Source: Clostridia bacterium (GTDB lineage: Bacteria; Bacillota_A; Clostridia; Oscillospirales; CAG-272). From it: a DNA stretch of 9,167 nucleotides. The stretch is taken from positions 1 to 9,167 of the forward strand of contig JAFYRZ010000143.1 of the NCBI GenBank assembly GCA_017546745.1, in the 5' to 3' direction. A program made the translations under genes and the position numbers. Shown here one piece after another: positions 1 to 6,715 of this stretch. Position 1 is the stretch's first letter, and each line of letters begins with the position of its first letter. Below the pieces are notes generated by a model, which saw only the letters and a program-made list of their open reading frames with translations, was not told the origin of the DNA and made no database searches.

Positions 1-202
1 AAAGAATAAAAGGTATCGGTAACATATTACCAACAAAACAAATAGCAAAGGCTTTAAAAAATTCAATATCCATTAGTTTTGCTGCAATAAGGCCACCTCT
101 TAGTTCGAGAATAGGTAACATTGATACAATAAACGCTACCAATTCAGGCGCTAATTTGTCGCCTAATATATTTACAATGTATTCAGCGATTGTTTCTGAC
201 AT
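1..202 (-). CDS. Small multidrug export family membrane protein (COG2426/PF06695-like), N-terminal part, cut by window edge
   Basis: The 67 visible residues begin MSETIAEYIVNILG and contain the segments LPILELRGGLIAAK and GNMLPIPFIL. The ELRGG stretch followed by a GN-x-LPIPF stretch is the pattern I associate with the putative small multidrug export family, small integral membrane proteins whose transport role is poorly proven. The reading frame is open to the left edge, so the C-terminus is outside the window. The ATG at 202-200 is preceded by AAAGGA, about 9 nt upstream; that site overlaps the stop codon of the preceding gdpP-like gene, so the two genes are 13 bp apart and probably co-transcribed. 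Composition differs from the neighbours: a hand count gives 58 G/C in positions 1-180 (32%), and leucine is mostly TTA/CTA, whereas sampled 60-base lines elsewhere reach 52-57% G+C. This suggests a different origin from the rest of the operon. Family assignment is fairly good; the function is inferred only from the family name. Confidence 0.75.
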   Translation of the reverse strand, partial: MSETIAEYIVNILGDKLAPELVAFIVSMLPILELRGGLIAAKLMDIEFFKAFAICFVGNMLPIPFIL

Positions 203-215
203 AACACTATATCCT

Positions 216-980
216 TTAAATATTATTTTTTACGAAATACTCTTTAACTTCGTTGAGGATATACTTATCGTTTTCGTAGGATTTTATAATTCCGTTTATC
301 GATGCCGCCCAGGATTTAAGCTTATCATCAACGCTTGATACCGCGTCGCCAAACTTTTTCTGCACGTACTGAAGAATATCCTCAACGTTATCTATCGCAA
401 TATATGCGACAGCCATTCTCTCATCTTTATAAAGCTTTTTAGCAAGAAGAAGCTCGGTTATATCGGTAAATATCATCATACCGATATCCTCCTCCGCGCT
501 CTTAAGCGTAAAATACTCACAGCCGAAGGTACGCTCGGAAAAGGTTATTTCAAATCTATCGGTCTTGGGAATAGGCTGACCCAACACATCGGAAATATCT
601 CTTCCTATGGGGTTATAGTCACCGGATAACAAGGCGGACATCGCAGAGTTACACCAAAGTACCTCTCCGTTCATATTAAATGTAACGGTGGGCTTGTCCG
701 AATTGATAAATACCTCCGCTCCCTCTGAATCAAGAAGCTCGTGAATAGGTCGCTCAGGCATACGGTCACGGTGCGCCTGTCGCGCATAGCCGATAAGGGC
801 AACCGAAATAAGGTAAAGAAGAAGTGCGCCCGCTACGACGAATACCGAATAGTCCGGAAGGATAAGGCATAAAAGCGCCGCAAGAATTACCGCGATAACA
901 CCAAAGGAAACCGCAAGAACGAACTCTGTGCGCGATGCGTATGGAACGTGCTTTTTTAAATACTGGTTATTTTTTTGCAT
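216..980 (-). CDS. gdpP: Truncated GdpP-like protein: membrane helices + PAS + start of degenerate GGDEF, no DHH/DHHA1
   Basis: GdpP (YybT) is a membrane-bound phosphodiesterase that degrades cyclic di-AMP. Family members are about 650 residues: two helices, PAS, degenerate GGDEF, DHH and DHHA1. Here the open frame encodes only 254. Two hydrophobic segments lie at about 20-40 and 44-65, a PAS-like domain at about 85-180 (FNMNGEVLWCNSAMSALL), and the GGDEF-like start at about 188-242 (VAYIAIDNVEDI, then WAASINGIIKSYENDKYIL). Directly after NDKYIL the family resemblance ends, and a short tail, NEVKEYFVKNNI, leads to TAA. The catalytic DHH/DHHA1 part is absent, so the protein should not hydrolyse c-di-AMP; at most it could sense or anchor. 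The ATG at 980-978 follows AGGTG with a 5-6 nt spacer, 20 bp after the DUF2232 gene, the standard arrangement. It may be a decayed gene, a gene broken by rearrangement, or an assembly artefact. The identity of the retained half is secure. Confidence 0.8.
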   Translation of the reverse strand: MQKNNQYLKKHVPYASRTEFVLAVSFGVIAVILAALLCLILPDYSVFVVAGALLLYLISVALIGYARQAHRDRMPERPIHELLDSEGAEVFINSDKPTVTFNMNGEVLWCNSAMSALLSGDYNPIGRDISDVLGQPIPKTDRFEITFSERTFGCEYFTLKSAEEDIGMMIFTDITELLLAKKLYKDERMAVAYIAIDNVEDILQYVQKKFGDAVSSVDDKLKSWAASINGIIKSYENDKYILNEVKEYFVKNNI

Positions 981-1000
981 AATATCACCTCGAAGCTGAT

Positions 1001-2047
1001 TTATGAACGGTCCTCACTGTTAAAGTCACCGAATTGCTTACGTCTTCTCTCTCCGATTATTATAGTAACCGCAGCGAATATCGCAAGAAGATTAAATACG
1101 ATTGAGCCGGCAAAAAGAAGGCAGGCAATAAGAATAAATATGGGAGCCCTGCGTCTTGTCCTCATAAGAAACATACGGCACGCAAATCCAAAGCCGACGT
1201 AGGCAAAAACTGCCGTAAACACCGTATAAAGATTAGACACGACTACGGTAAATACTCCGCCGATGCTGCCAAAAAGCAGATTTATGAAGAAAAGAGCGCA
1301 AAAGGCGTAGGCGAAGATCGGTTTTACGGTAAAGCGCCACTCAAATATCCTCATAGAGCCGGTAATTTTATTTACGGTAAACGTAAAGATCTTACAAAGC
1401 ATACCGACTAAGGCAAAAGCACAAACGATAAGCGCCGCGGGAGCGTAGCTTATAAGCGTATCGTAGAGCGACGCTATCGTTTCCTCGCTGTACATTTCTG
1501 AGAAGGATTCCGAGTAGGAGGCTTCAGCATTAGCGATCATCTCGGTAAAGCTATCTATAAAGATCTCGCGATATGACGCTATCGCATCGGTGTAAAATTT
1601 AACCGCATCGGATATAGAAAAGCTACCGATAAGGCTTGCTGAGAGAAGCCAGAGATTAACGAGAATAAAAAGAATACTCACGACCGTCATAACGATCACG
1701 GATTCCGACTTATTTACGTTTCTTGAGAAAAGAAAATAAAGTATTATGCCAAGGATAAGCGCCTCTGTCGCGGCAATCGAATAAAGCGAAAGAAATGTAA
1801 GGCTATTACCGTAAAGGGCGACAAGTATGATATAACCGAAGTTCATCAAAACGATAAGAGCGGGAATAACGAAGGAAAGGATCTTCTTCCCTTTTCTTTC
1901 GCAAAGCATTAAAACCGCGACGAATGCCGCAGTCATAGTTAAAAATACATCCGAAACAAAGAGCGAAAGAAGAGCCGACAGTAAGGAAAGGGTGCAAAGG
2001 AGAGCCACCGTTCCGTTATACGAAAATCTTTTAGAATATGAGCTCAT
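1001..2047 (-). CDS. yybS: DUF2232 (YybS-type) polytopic membrane protein
   Basis: The product has 348 residues and many hydrophobic segments, roughly at 12-30, 33-49, 56-80, 84-107, 117-140, 200-222, 243-280 and 300-331. One long hydrophilic stretch at about 148-195 is rich in Ser/Glu/Tyr. The C-terminus is basic then acidic (GERRRKQFG, ending EDRS). Size, topology and position immediately before a GdpP-type gene fit the DUF2232 family, whose B. subtilis member YybS has about 310 residues; the biochemical function is unknown. The frame also has an ATG 14 codons upstream (2089-2087), but the ATG at 2047-2045 is preferred because GGAGAT stands 5 nt before it, while the upstream ATG overlaps the predicted transcription start and has no ribosome binding site. 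It is the first gene of the minus-strand operon. The family call rests on topology plus synteny rather than a catalytic motif. Confidence 0.8.
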   Translation of the reverse strand: MSSYSKRFSYNGTVALLCTLSLLSALLSLFVSDVFLTMTAAFVAVLMLCERKGKKILSFVIPALIVLMNFGYIILVALYGNSLTFLSLYSIAATEALILGIILYFLFSRNVNKSESVIVMTVVSILFILVNLWLLSASLIGSFSISDAVKFYTDAIASYREIFIDSFTEMIANAEASYSESFSEMYSEETIASLYDTLISYAPAALIVCAFALVGMLCKIFTFTVNKITGSMRIFEWRFTVKPIFAYAFCALFFINLLFGSIGGVFTVVVSNLYTVFTAVFAYVGFGFACRMFLMRTRRRAPIFILIACLLFAGSIVFNLLAIFAAVTIIIGERRRKQFGDFNSEDRS

Positions 2048-2056
2048 TATATCTCC
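2048..2056 (-). promoter_or_regulatory. Ribosome binding site deciding the DUF2232 gene start
   Basis: On the minus strand the sequence TTTTTTGGAGATATAATG puts GGAG five nucleotides before the ATG at 2047. This favours the 348-residue start over the longer 362-residue reading, which has no such site. Confidence 0.75.
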
Positions 2057-2098
2057 AAAAAACAAAAAAACGTTCGGCATATAATACACCGTTTATAC

Positions 2099-2127
2099 AT
2101 TATATCACAAATATTATATTTTGTAAA
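2099..2127 (-). promoter_or_regulatory. Sigma-A type promoter of the DUF2232-gdpP operon
   Basis: Read on the minus strand, TTTACA (2127-2122) is separated by exactly 17 nt from TATAAT (2104-2099). The three bases before the -10 are TGA, giving an extended -10 (TGN-TATAAT). A start of transcription near 2092 would leave a leader of about 45 nt before the ATG at 2047. This is a near-consensus housekeeping promoter. Confidence 0.8.
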
Positions 2128-2132
2128 CCCAT

Positions 2133-2193
2133 TAAAATAATTTATTTAAAATAAATATGGACAAACGGTAAAATAATCTGTTTTTTTATTTTA
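2133..2193. repeat. Cluster of TAAAATAA octamers, partly palindromic, between divergent promoters
   Basis: The octamer TAAAATAA occurs directly at 2133-2140, 2147-2154 and 2169-2176, and inverted (TTATTTTA) at 2186-2193. Two inverted repeats result: ATTTATTT/AAATAAAT (2140-2147 and 2149-2156, one-base centre) and TAAAATAA/TTATTTTA (2169-2176 and 2186-2193, 9-base loop). The cluster lies between the -35 of the leftward promoter (2127) and the -35 of the rightward promoter (2219). It could be a regulator site or UP-element-like DNA, but in a nearly pure A/T stretch such repeats can arise by chance. Confidence 0.35.
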
Positions 2194-2218
2194 ACGCAGT
2201 CAATTTTCTTTATTTCTC

Positions 2219-2247
2219 TTGATTTGAGCGATAAAATGTAGTAAAAT
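2219..2247 (+). promoter_or_regulatory. Promoter upstream of recG
   Basis: TTGATT (2219-2224), 17 nt, then TAAAAT (2242-2247). Both boxes are one or two bases from the sigma-A consensus and the spacing is ideal. Transcription would start near 2254, leaving a leader of about 24 nt before the recG ATG at 2278. It is divergent to the DUF2232 operon promoter. Confidence 0.65.
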
Positions 2248-2264
2248 AGTAAGTAAAGATAATG

Positions 2265-2274
2265 AAAGGGGAGG
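2265..2274 (+). promoter_or_regulatory. Strong purine-rich ribosome binding site of recG
   Basis: AAAGGGGAGG ends three bases before the ATG at 2278. The match is strong though the spacing is short, and it fixes this ATG as the start. The encoded N-terminus fits the family start well. Confidence 0.7.
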
Positions 2275-2277
2275 AAT

Positions 2278-4425
2278 ATGGCAAGGATTTCGCTTTCGGA
2301 TTCGCCAATAGTGCTTTCGGGCGTTGGCAAAACGAGAATAGGACAATTAAATAAGCTTGGCATCTTTACCGTCGGCGATCTTATCCGTTATTTTCCGCGC
2401 GCTTACGAGAAGCGGTCCGACGTGCGTTTACTTTCCTCCGCTGATCCTAACTTCGCAAGAGCGTATATACTTACGGTTGCCACAAAGGTTTCCTCCGCAA
2501 AGATAAAAAGCGGTCTTACCATAACTAAATTCCGCGCGTTTGACGACTCGGGATACTGTGACGTTGTCTTTTTCAACTCTCCTTACGTTAAGGAGATCTT
2601 TAACGTCGGTGATACCTTTCGATTTTACGGAAAAGCACAGCAAAACAAACGCGGAGTTTCCCTAACCAACCCAAAATACGAGCGATATGACGAAAGCACC
2701 GGGCTTTCGGATTTCGCACCGATATATCACTTAACCTCGGGGCTTTCCTCAAAAATTCTTGCAAAGCTTATCAAGGAAGCCATAAACGACGCGGCAGAGG
2801 AAATTATCGACCCCTTGCCGGAGGCTATCCGCTATAAGCTTGAGCTTCCGACCTTAAATACCGCGATAAAGAGCCTGCACTTCCCCGAGGTAGAGGGCGA
2901 GGTCTCGCGCTCGATAAGACGACTTGCATTTGACGAGATGCTTTATTTCGCACTCGGCATTTCGATGTCAAAAAACGAGAGAGTTATTTCCGAGGGCGTC
3001 AAATTTTCGCCTTGCAAGCTTGATAAGCTTACAGCGCTTCTGCCCTACGAGCTTACCGGCTCGCAAAAGGCGGCGATAAACGATATATACAAAGATACAG
3101 TTCTAAAGCGCGAAAACGGTAGCGTCGGCAGAATGGCGAGGATAATCGTCGGTGACGTTGGCTCTGGCAAAACCATATGCGCGCTTGCGGCTGTCTATAT
3201 CTCCTTTTGCTCGGGCTATCAAAGTGCGCTTATGGTGCCTACCGAAATACTCGCAAGACAGCATTACGAGGATGCAAAAAAGCTCCTCGGTGCGCTCGGA
3301 GTTAAGGTCGAGCTTCTTCTCGGCTCAACGAGCGCAAAGGAAAAGCGCAGGATATACGAGGGTATCTCGACCGGAGAGATCGATCTTGTTATAGGAACGC
3401 ACGCGCTTATTACCGACAAGGTAGATTTCAGGTCGCTCGGTCTTATAATAACCGACGAGCAGCATCGTTTCGGAGTTAATCAGCGTGCGGTGCTTAAGGA
3501 AAGAAACGAGCGAGCGCATATGCTCGTTATGAGTGCTACCCCGATCCCGAGAACGCTTGCGCTTGCTATGTACGGTGACCTTGACGTATCAAGGATAACG
3601 GAGATGCCGAAGGGCAGAAAGGCGATCGATACCTTCGTCGTTGATTCCACGTACAGGGAAAGAATGAACGGCTTTATAAGAGCGCAGGTAAACGATGGCG
3701 GACAGTGCTACGTCGTTTGCCCGTCCATCGAGCCAGAGGAGGAGGTAGACGAGCTTTACCTCCCCGGCTTAATGAGTGAGGGAGCGCTTTATTCCGAGAA
3801 GCAGCTTAATCTTAAAAACGTAGTTGAATATACCGAGGAATTAAGGCAAGCGCTTCCCGATATTTCAATCGACCTATTGCACGGAAAAATGAACGCAGGG
3901 GCAAAGGACGAGGCAATTTCAAAATTCGCAAGCGGAGACACAAGGGTGCTTGTTTCTACCACGGTAATTGAGGTCGGGGTAAACGTACCCAACGCCTCGG
4001 TAATGATCGTCGAGAATGCGGAGCGCTTTGGTTTATCCCAGCTGCACCAGCTTCGCGGACGTGTTGGCAGAGGCGAGAGAAAGTCCTACTGCATACTCGT
4101 ATCCGACCTTAAGAGCGAAAGATCAAGAGAGCGCCTTGAAACGATGCGCACAACCCTCGATGGATTTGAGATAGCCGAAAAGGATCTTCTCCAAAGAGGA
4201 CCTGGAGACTTCTTTTCTTCAGTTTCATCGGATAACTTAAGGCAGAGTGGCGGTTTTGATTTTTATTTCGCGCAGATGTGCGACGACAAATCGCTATTTG
4301 ACAATGCCTTTTCAATAGCAAAATCACTTCTTGAAGCCGACCCAAAGCTCTCGCAACCGGAGAATATAATGCTTCGCGAGGAGCTATTTAAAATGACAAA
4401 AATCAACTCATCAACAATTTCATAG
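2278..4425 (+). CDS. recG: ATP-dependent DNA helicase RecG
   Basis: RecG is a monomeric, cytosolic double-strand DNA translocase that regresses stalled replication forks and remodels branched DNA. The product has 715 residues, near the family norm of about 690. The N-terminal wedge/OB part (about 10-150) begins PIVLSGVGKTRIGQLNKLGI and includes DLIRYFPRAYEKRS. Helicase motifs follow in order: GSQKAAI near 261, Walker A GDVGSGKT at 292-299, MVPTEILARQHYE at 319-331, IGTHALIT, Walker B DEQH at 393-396, SATPIPRTLALAMYGDLD from 419, DLLHGKMN, and ERFGLSQLHQLRGRVGRG at 582-599. All catalytic residues seem intact. Two oddities: about 25 extra residues after CPSIEPEEE (about 482-510), and the usual GTRQSG stretch after RGPGDF is replaced by a longer SSVSSDNLRQSG (about 646-658). 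Its TAG stop overlaps the AGGAG site of the next gene, so recG and rarA look translationally linked. The identity is certain. Confidence 0.97.
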   Translation: MARISLSDSPIVLSGVGKTRIGQLNKLGIFTVGDLIRYFPRAYEKRSDVRLLSSADPNFARAYILTVATKVSSAKIKSGLTITKFRAFDDSGYCDVVFFNSPYVKEIFNVGDTFRFYGKAQQNKRGVSLTNPKYERYDESTGLSDFAPIYHLTSGLSSKILAKLIKEAINDAAEEIIDPLPEAIRYKLELPTLNTAIKSLHFPEVEGEVSRSIRRLAFDEMLYFALGISMSKNERVISEGVKFSPCKLDKLTALLPYELTGSQKAAINDIYKDTVLKRENGSVGRMARIIVGDVGSGKTICALAAVYISFCSGYQSALMVPTEILARQHYEDAKKLLGALGVKVELLLGSTSAKEKRRIYEGISTGEIDLVIGTHALITDKVDFRSLGLIITDEQHRFGVNQRAVLKERNERAHMLVMSATPIPRTLALAMYGDLDVSRITEMPKGRKAIDTFVVDSTYRERMNGFIRAQVNDGGQCYVVCPSIEPEEEVDELYLPGLMSEGALYSEKQLNLKNVVEYTEELRQALPDISIDLLHGKMNAGAKDEAISKFASGDTRVLVSTTVIEVGVNVPNASVMIVENAERFGLSQLHQLRGRVGRGERKSYCILVSDLKSERSRERLETMRTTLDGFEIAEKDLLQRGPGDFFSSVSSDNLRQSGGFDFYFAQMCDDKSLFDNAFSIAKSLLEADPKLSQPENIMLREELFKMTKINSSTIS

Positions 4426-4433
4426 GAGCTAAT

Positions 4434-5678
4434 ATGAACAACAAGCCCTTAGCGGATAAAATGCGTCCGGAGAGCTTTGACGACGTTGTCGGACAGAAGC
4501 ATCTTGTCGGAAATGACGGAATTTTAAGACGTCTGACCGAAAACGGCAGAGTTCCGAATATGATCTTTTTCGGCCCTCCCGGCACGGGTAAGACCACGGT
4601 TGCAAATATAATTGCAAAGGCGTCCGGAATGCAGCTTTATAAGCTTAACGCCACCACCGCATCCCTTTCGGATATCAAGGAGGTCATCTCCGGAACCGAT
4701 AACGTTTTCGCATCAAACGGTACTCTCCTCTACCTTGACGAAATACAATATTTCAATAAAAAACAGCAGTAATCTCTTCTTGAATTTATGGAGAACGGTA
4801 AGCTGACGCTTATTGCATCAACCACCGAAAATCCTTATTTTTGCGTATACAACGCAATACTTTCAAGAGCCTCGGTATTTGAATTCAAATCGGTAACGGC
4901 TAAAGATTGCGTGCCCTCGCTTAAGCGTGCGCTTAAGCTTTTAAACGAGGAGTTCGGTCTTTCAAAAACGGCAGACGACGAGCTTCTCGAGGCGATCGCC
5001 TCGGTTGCGGGCGGTGACGTTAGAATGAGTATCGGGATACTTGAGAACGCGTATTACGTTTCTGCGGATGAGATAACCGAGGAGTGCGTAAGATCGCTTC
5101 TCCCCTCCGTTGTGGGTCATTTTGACAGAAACGGCGACGTCCATTACGATCTATTATCCTGCTTACAAAAATCGATCCGTGGCTCTGATGCGGACGCAGC
5201 AGTATTTTATCTTGCAAAGATACTTGCCTCAGGCGATCTTTTATCCGCCTGCCGCAGGCTTCTCGTTATAGCAAGCGAGGATATCGGCTGTGCATACCCT
5301 ATGGCGGTAAGCATTACTCACGCGGCTTGCGAGAGTGCAAAGGCGCTCGGTCTGCCCGAGGCGGCAATTCCCTTGGCTAACGCGGTGTGTATTCTTGCAA
5401 CGGCACCTAAATCAAATACCTCGTATCTTGCATACCACAAGGCGTGCGACGATATCTCAAAGGGGCTTGGCATAGAGATCCCCGAGCATTTAAGAAGCCC
5501 CATGTTCAAGGGATATATTTATCCGCACGATTATGAGTACGATTACGTTGAGCAGAGCTATCTGCCGAAGGATCTTTCGGGCAGAAAATACTACACCTTC
5601 GGCTCTAATAAGATAGAGCAAGCTTCAAAGGCTTATTACGATTTTATAAGGCAAAATAACAAAAACCGTAAAAAATAA
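4434..5678 (+). pseudogene. rarA: rarA (mgsA) AAA+ replication-recombination ATPase interrupted by one in-frame TAA
   Basis: RarA/MgsA is a tetrameric AAA+ ATPase related to clamp loaders that acts at stalled forks together with single-strand binding protein. Read through, the frame spans 414 codons, the usual family size. Visible: RPESFDDVVGQKHLVG at 11-26, Walker A GPPGTGKT at 47-54, Walker B LLYLDEIQ at 98-105, sensor 1 IASTTENPYF from 127, an LSRA arginine-finger region, and the C-terminal RarA signatures KSIRGSDADAA and RRLLVIASEDIGCAYP. Codon 113 (4770-4772) is TAA in the context CAG CAG TAA TCT, where family members read glutamine; one C-to-T change from CAA explains it. The frame is open on both sides, so nothing else is broken. 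The first piece (112 residues) keeps both Walker motifs but loses sensor 1, arginine finger and tetramerisation region. A second piece could restart at ATG 4788, 15 nt after the stop, but has no ribosome binding site. The start ATG at 4434 follows AGGAG (4424-4428). It is either a recent null mutation or a base error. Confidence 0.88.
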
Positions 5679-5716
5679 TTTTTTCGTCAATTTATGGCTA
5701 AAAAGTTTTAATCTTC

Positions 5717-5745
5717 TTGACAATTTAGTAATAATTTGTTATAAT
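5717..5745 (+). promoter_or_regulatory. Full-consensus sigma-A promoter with extended -10 before the lipid kinase gene
   Basis: TTGACA (5717-5722) and TATAAT (5740-5745) are separated by exactly 17 nt, a perfect match to the housekeeping consensus, and TGT precedes the -10 (TGN extension). Transcription would start near 5752, giving a leader of about 25 nt. The ribosome binding site AAAGGA (5764-5769) lies 7 nt before the ATG at 5777. The gap from 5679 to 5716 holds only A/T-rich inverted repeats (for example AAAAAATAATTTTTT) and no GC-rich stem, so I see no clear terminator after rarA. Confidence 0.85.
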
Positions 5746-5776
5746 TAGTTTACAAAATTATATAAAGGATTGTATT

Positions 5777-6712
5777 ATGATTTATCATTTTATACTTAAT
5801 CCTAACTCTGCGAAGGGTCGCTCGAGCCATAAAAACATAGAGAGTCATATAAAAGAGGCTTGCCGTAAGCGCAAGCTCAGCTATCATATTTATTACACCA
5901 CCTGTCAGGGAGATGCTACCGAGTACGTAAGATCGATGGTGCGGATCACCGACGAGAGGCAGAGATTTATCTGCATCGGCGGAGACGGTACGATAAACGA
6001 GATAGCGAACAGCGCCCCCTCGAATCCTAACGTTGAGTTCGGTGTTATTCCCAACGGATCGGGTAACGATTTCGTAAGGAACTTTTCTAACCTTAAAAAA
6101 TTCAGTGATATAGACGCGCAGATCGACGGTGAAACGATATCGCTCGATCTTATCAAATGCAACGACCGCTATTGCGTTAATATGATAAACATCGGCTTTG
6201 ACTGTGCCGTCGTCAAGGAGGCCGATAAGCTTAAGAAAAACAGATTTTTCTCGCCCGGATTATCCTATATTCTCGGTGTGGGAATCGTTCTTTTCAGAAA
6301 GTTCGGCACGAAAATGCGCCTTATTTTCGACGACGGAGAGGTTATTGACCGCGAGCTTACTCTTACGGCAATCGGAAACGGTAAATTCTGTGGCGGCGGC
6401 TTTAAATCAACGCCTATGGCGCTTCTTACCGACGGAATATTCGACGTTTGCGCAATACATAAGATCTCCCGCCTTACCTTTATAAGGTTTGTAAAATGCT
6501 ATAAGGAGGGAACCTATCTTTCCAACAAGAAGGCAATGAAGATCATTACGCATAGGCGCGTTAACCACCTTAAGATCGAGTTTGATACTGCTCTTCCGGT
6601 TTGTATCGACGGCGAGATCATGGGTGCAAGAAACGTTGAGCTTACCGTAGTTCCCAAAGCCTTCAACTTTGTTATCCCCAAGGGATCGTCATTACTCTAC
6701 GAAAGAAATTAA
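5777..6712 (+). CDS. Diacylglycerol/lipid kinase family protein (DagK/YegS/BmrU type)
   Basis: These cytosolic or membrane-associated enzymes transfer the ATP gamma-phosphate to a lipid hydroxyl; the gram-positive DgkB branch recycles diacylglycerol to phosphatidic acid. The product has 311 residues, close to the ~300 of the family. The N-terminal kinase domain has ILNPNSAKGRS at 6-16, the nucleotide-binding GGDGTINEIANS from 68, and the glycine-rich substrate/nucleotide loop PNGSGNDFVRNF at 92-103. The C-terminal beta-sandwich domain has NMINIGFDCAVVKEAD, GNGKFCGGGFKSTPMA and the late CIDGE motif near 276-280. All expected motifs are present and there is no membrane helix. Which lipid it uses cannot be read from sequence; a YegS-type phosphatidylglycerol kinase or a DgkB-type enzyme are both possible, so no symbol is given. 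It is the first gene after a consensus promoter and lies 3 bp upstream of comEC, so the two should be one transcript. Confidence 0.92.
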   Translation: MIYHFILNPNSAKGRSSHKNIESHIKEACRKRKLSYHIYYTTCQGDATEYVRSMVRITDERQRFICIGGDGTINEIANSAPSNPNVEFGVIPNGSGNDFVRNFSNLKKFSDIDAQIDGETISLDLIKCNDRYCVNMINIGFDCAVVKEADKLKKNRFFSPGLSYILGVGIVLFRKFGTKMRLIFDDGEVIDRELTLTAIGNGKFCGGGFKSTPMALLTDGIFDVCAIHKISRLTFIRFVKCYKEGTYLSNKKAMKIITHRRVNHLKIEFDTALPVCIDGEIMGARNVELTVVPKAFNFVIPKGSSLLYERN

Positions 6713-6715
6713 ACT

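Noticed and set aside
156..338. 60-codon plus-strand open frame near the left end
   Set aside because: It runs antisense across the start of the export gene and the end of the gdpP-like gene, with no family resemblance or ribosome binding site.
1806..1997. 63-codon second frame within the DUF2232 gene and similar short overlapping frames in recG and rarA
   Set aside because: They lie wholly inside conserved genes and show no motifs or translation signals.
2045..2089. Longer start for the DUF2232 gene (14 extra residues)
   Set aside because: The upstream ATG lies almost at the predicted transcription start (about 2092) and lacks a ribosome binding site, while the downstream ATG has GGAG at good spacing.
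4770..4772. Stop-codon reassignment (TAA read as glutamine) as explanation for the rarA interruption
   Set aside because: TAA is the normal final stop of the gdpP-like, DUF2232, lipid kinase, comEC, rarA and ychF genes in this same window, so a general recoding is not supported.
5667..5700. AAAAAATAATTTTTT inverted repeat as an intrinsic terminator of recG-rarA
   Set aside because: The stem is only A-T pairs with a three-base loop and has no GC core, so a stable terminator hairpin is unlikely.
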